A DNA stretch of 6,063 nucleotides from positions 1 to 6,063 of the forward strand of contig JAITGJ010000213.1 of the NCBI GenBank assembly GCA_031280705.1, given 5' to 3'. Positions within the stretch are counted from its first letter, which is position 1; every line of letters starts with the position of its first letter. The position numbers and the translations under genes were made by a program. The notes under the pieces were generated by a model, which was not told the DNA's origin, did not search any database, and saw only the letters and a list, made by a program, of their open reading frames with translations. Positions 5,687 to 6,063 of this stretch are shown piece after piece. Origin of the DNA: Spirochaetaceae bacterium (GTDB lineage Bacteria; Spirochaetota; Spirochaetia; Treponematales; Breznakiellaceae).

Positions 5687-6063
5687 TTAAACGGCAAAGC
5701 CGCCGGGGGGGATGTCCAGGGCAAAAACCCGGCTTCTCCGGTTCCGGTCGTAGGCGTTCTGTTTCCGCGCGGGAAGTGTTTCCACAGACGTTTCCCTGAA
5801 TCCCAGAAATTCAAACCAGTCGTGCGTTTGCACGGTAAGTACAAAGACCCGCCGGTACCCCTGCCGGTGCGCGCGGTTCAACAGATAACTTACAATTTGC
5901 CGCCCGATTCCCAGGCTCGCATATTCAGGGCTTATAGCCACCGCGGCAATTTCCCCCTGGCCGTCTCCCCAGTCGTGCAGCGCGCCGGAGGCATGGACCG
6001 TGCCGTCTATTTCAAATACCACATAATCGTTTTTCTTTTCCTGAATGTCCGCCGCGCTGCGGC
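5687..6063 (-). CDS. argA: N-acetylglutamate synthase (ArgA-like), C-terminal GNAT domain, 5' end outside window
   Basis: The frame is open to the right edge, giving the last 124 residues of a GNAT acetyltransferase. A GTG at 6022 is in frame, but coding-like sequence continues upstream of it, so the true start is beyond the window. The acetyl-CoA-binding region reads GEIAAVAISPEYASLGIGRQ. The C-terminal signature includes FVLTVQTHDWFEFLGF, then LPARKQNAYDRNRRSRVFAL. This closely parallels the end of bacterial ArgA (LTTRSIHWFQERGF...LP..K..LYNYQRRSKV in E. coli), not generic GNATs. The enzyme makes N-acetylglutamate from glutamate and acetyl-CoA, the first committed step of arginine synthesis, in the cytoplasm. 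Whether it is the long form with an N-terminal kinase-like domain or a short stand-alone GNAT cannot be told here. The gene is convergent with the acyltransferase and has its own terminator. Confidence 0.8.
   Translation of the reverse strand, partial: RSAADIQEKKNDYVVFEIDGTVHASGALHDWGDGQGEIAAVAISPEYASLGIGRQIVSYLLNRAHRQGYRRVFVLTVQTHDWFEFLGFRETSVETLPARKQNAYDRNRRSRVFALDIPPGGFAV

Noticed and set aside
5644..5844. 66-codon minus-strand frame overlapping the end of the GNAT gene
   Set aside because: It is out of frame with the clearly conserved ArgA-like sequence and is Pro/Arg-rich, so it is a shadow frame.
5687..6022. A complete short GNAT gene starting at the GTG at 6022
   Set aside because: The frame stays open and protein-like up to the window edge, and no ribosome-binding site precedes the GTG; the domain's N-terminal part would also be missing.

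Overview
The window is GC-rich bacterial DNA. The best guess for the host is a spirochaete of the Treponema/Spirochaeta group, at moderate confidence. That guess rests on family resemblance of the CHASE2-cyclase, the SH3/M48 pair and the signal peptides; no rRNA or housekeeping marker is present to confirm it.

Layout. Positions 1-382 hold no convincing gene. They carry a C9 and a G16 homopolymer tract 23 bp apart, small dyads, and a likely -10 box (TATACT, 351-356) just before the first gene. Three plus-strand genes follow as a tight unit. The first is a small secreted SH3-domain protein (383-865). Three bases later comes an exported M48 zinc metallopeptidase (869-1798). After 32 bases comes an 802-residue CHASE2-transmembrane-class III nucleotide cyclase (1831-4239), predicted to make cAMP. 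All three have an extracytoplasmic part, so the unit looks like an envelope sensing or quality-control module coupled to a second messenger. The functional link is inferred from gene order only.

A 60-bp gap with a strong GC hairpin (4244-4264) separates the cyclase from a plus-strand membrane acyltransferase of the acyltransferase-3 family (4300-5514). This gene is clearly AT-richer than its neighbours, which suggests separate acquisition. Its stop codon lies in the loop of a perfect 14-bp palindrome (5498-5529).

On the minus strand, entering from the right edge, is the C-terminal GNAT domain of an N-acetylglutamate synthase (ArgA-like, 5687-6063, 5' end outside the window), the first step of arginine synthesis. 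It ends in a well-formed intrinsic terminator (5623-5660). The convergent gap also contains a short minus-strand open frame (5542-5643) that reads like the end of a protein but has no start, and may be a gene remnant.

No tRNA, rRNA, CRISPR array, intact insertion sequence or replication origin was seen. The most noteworthy items are the SH3-M48-cyclase unit, the G16 tract, the compositionally foreign acyltransferase with its palindromic end, and the possible remnant beside it.
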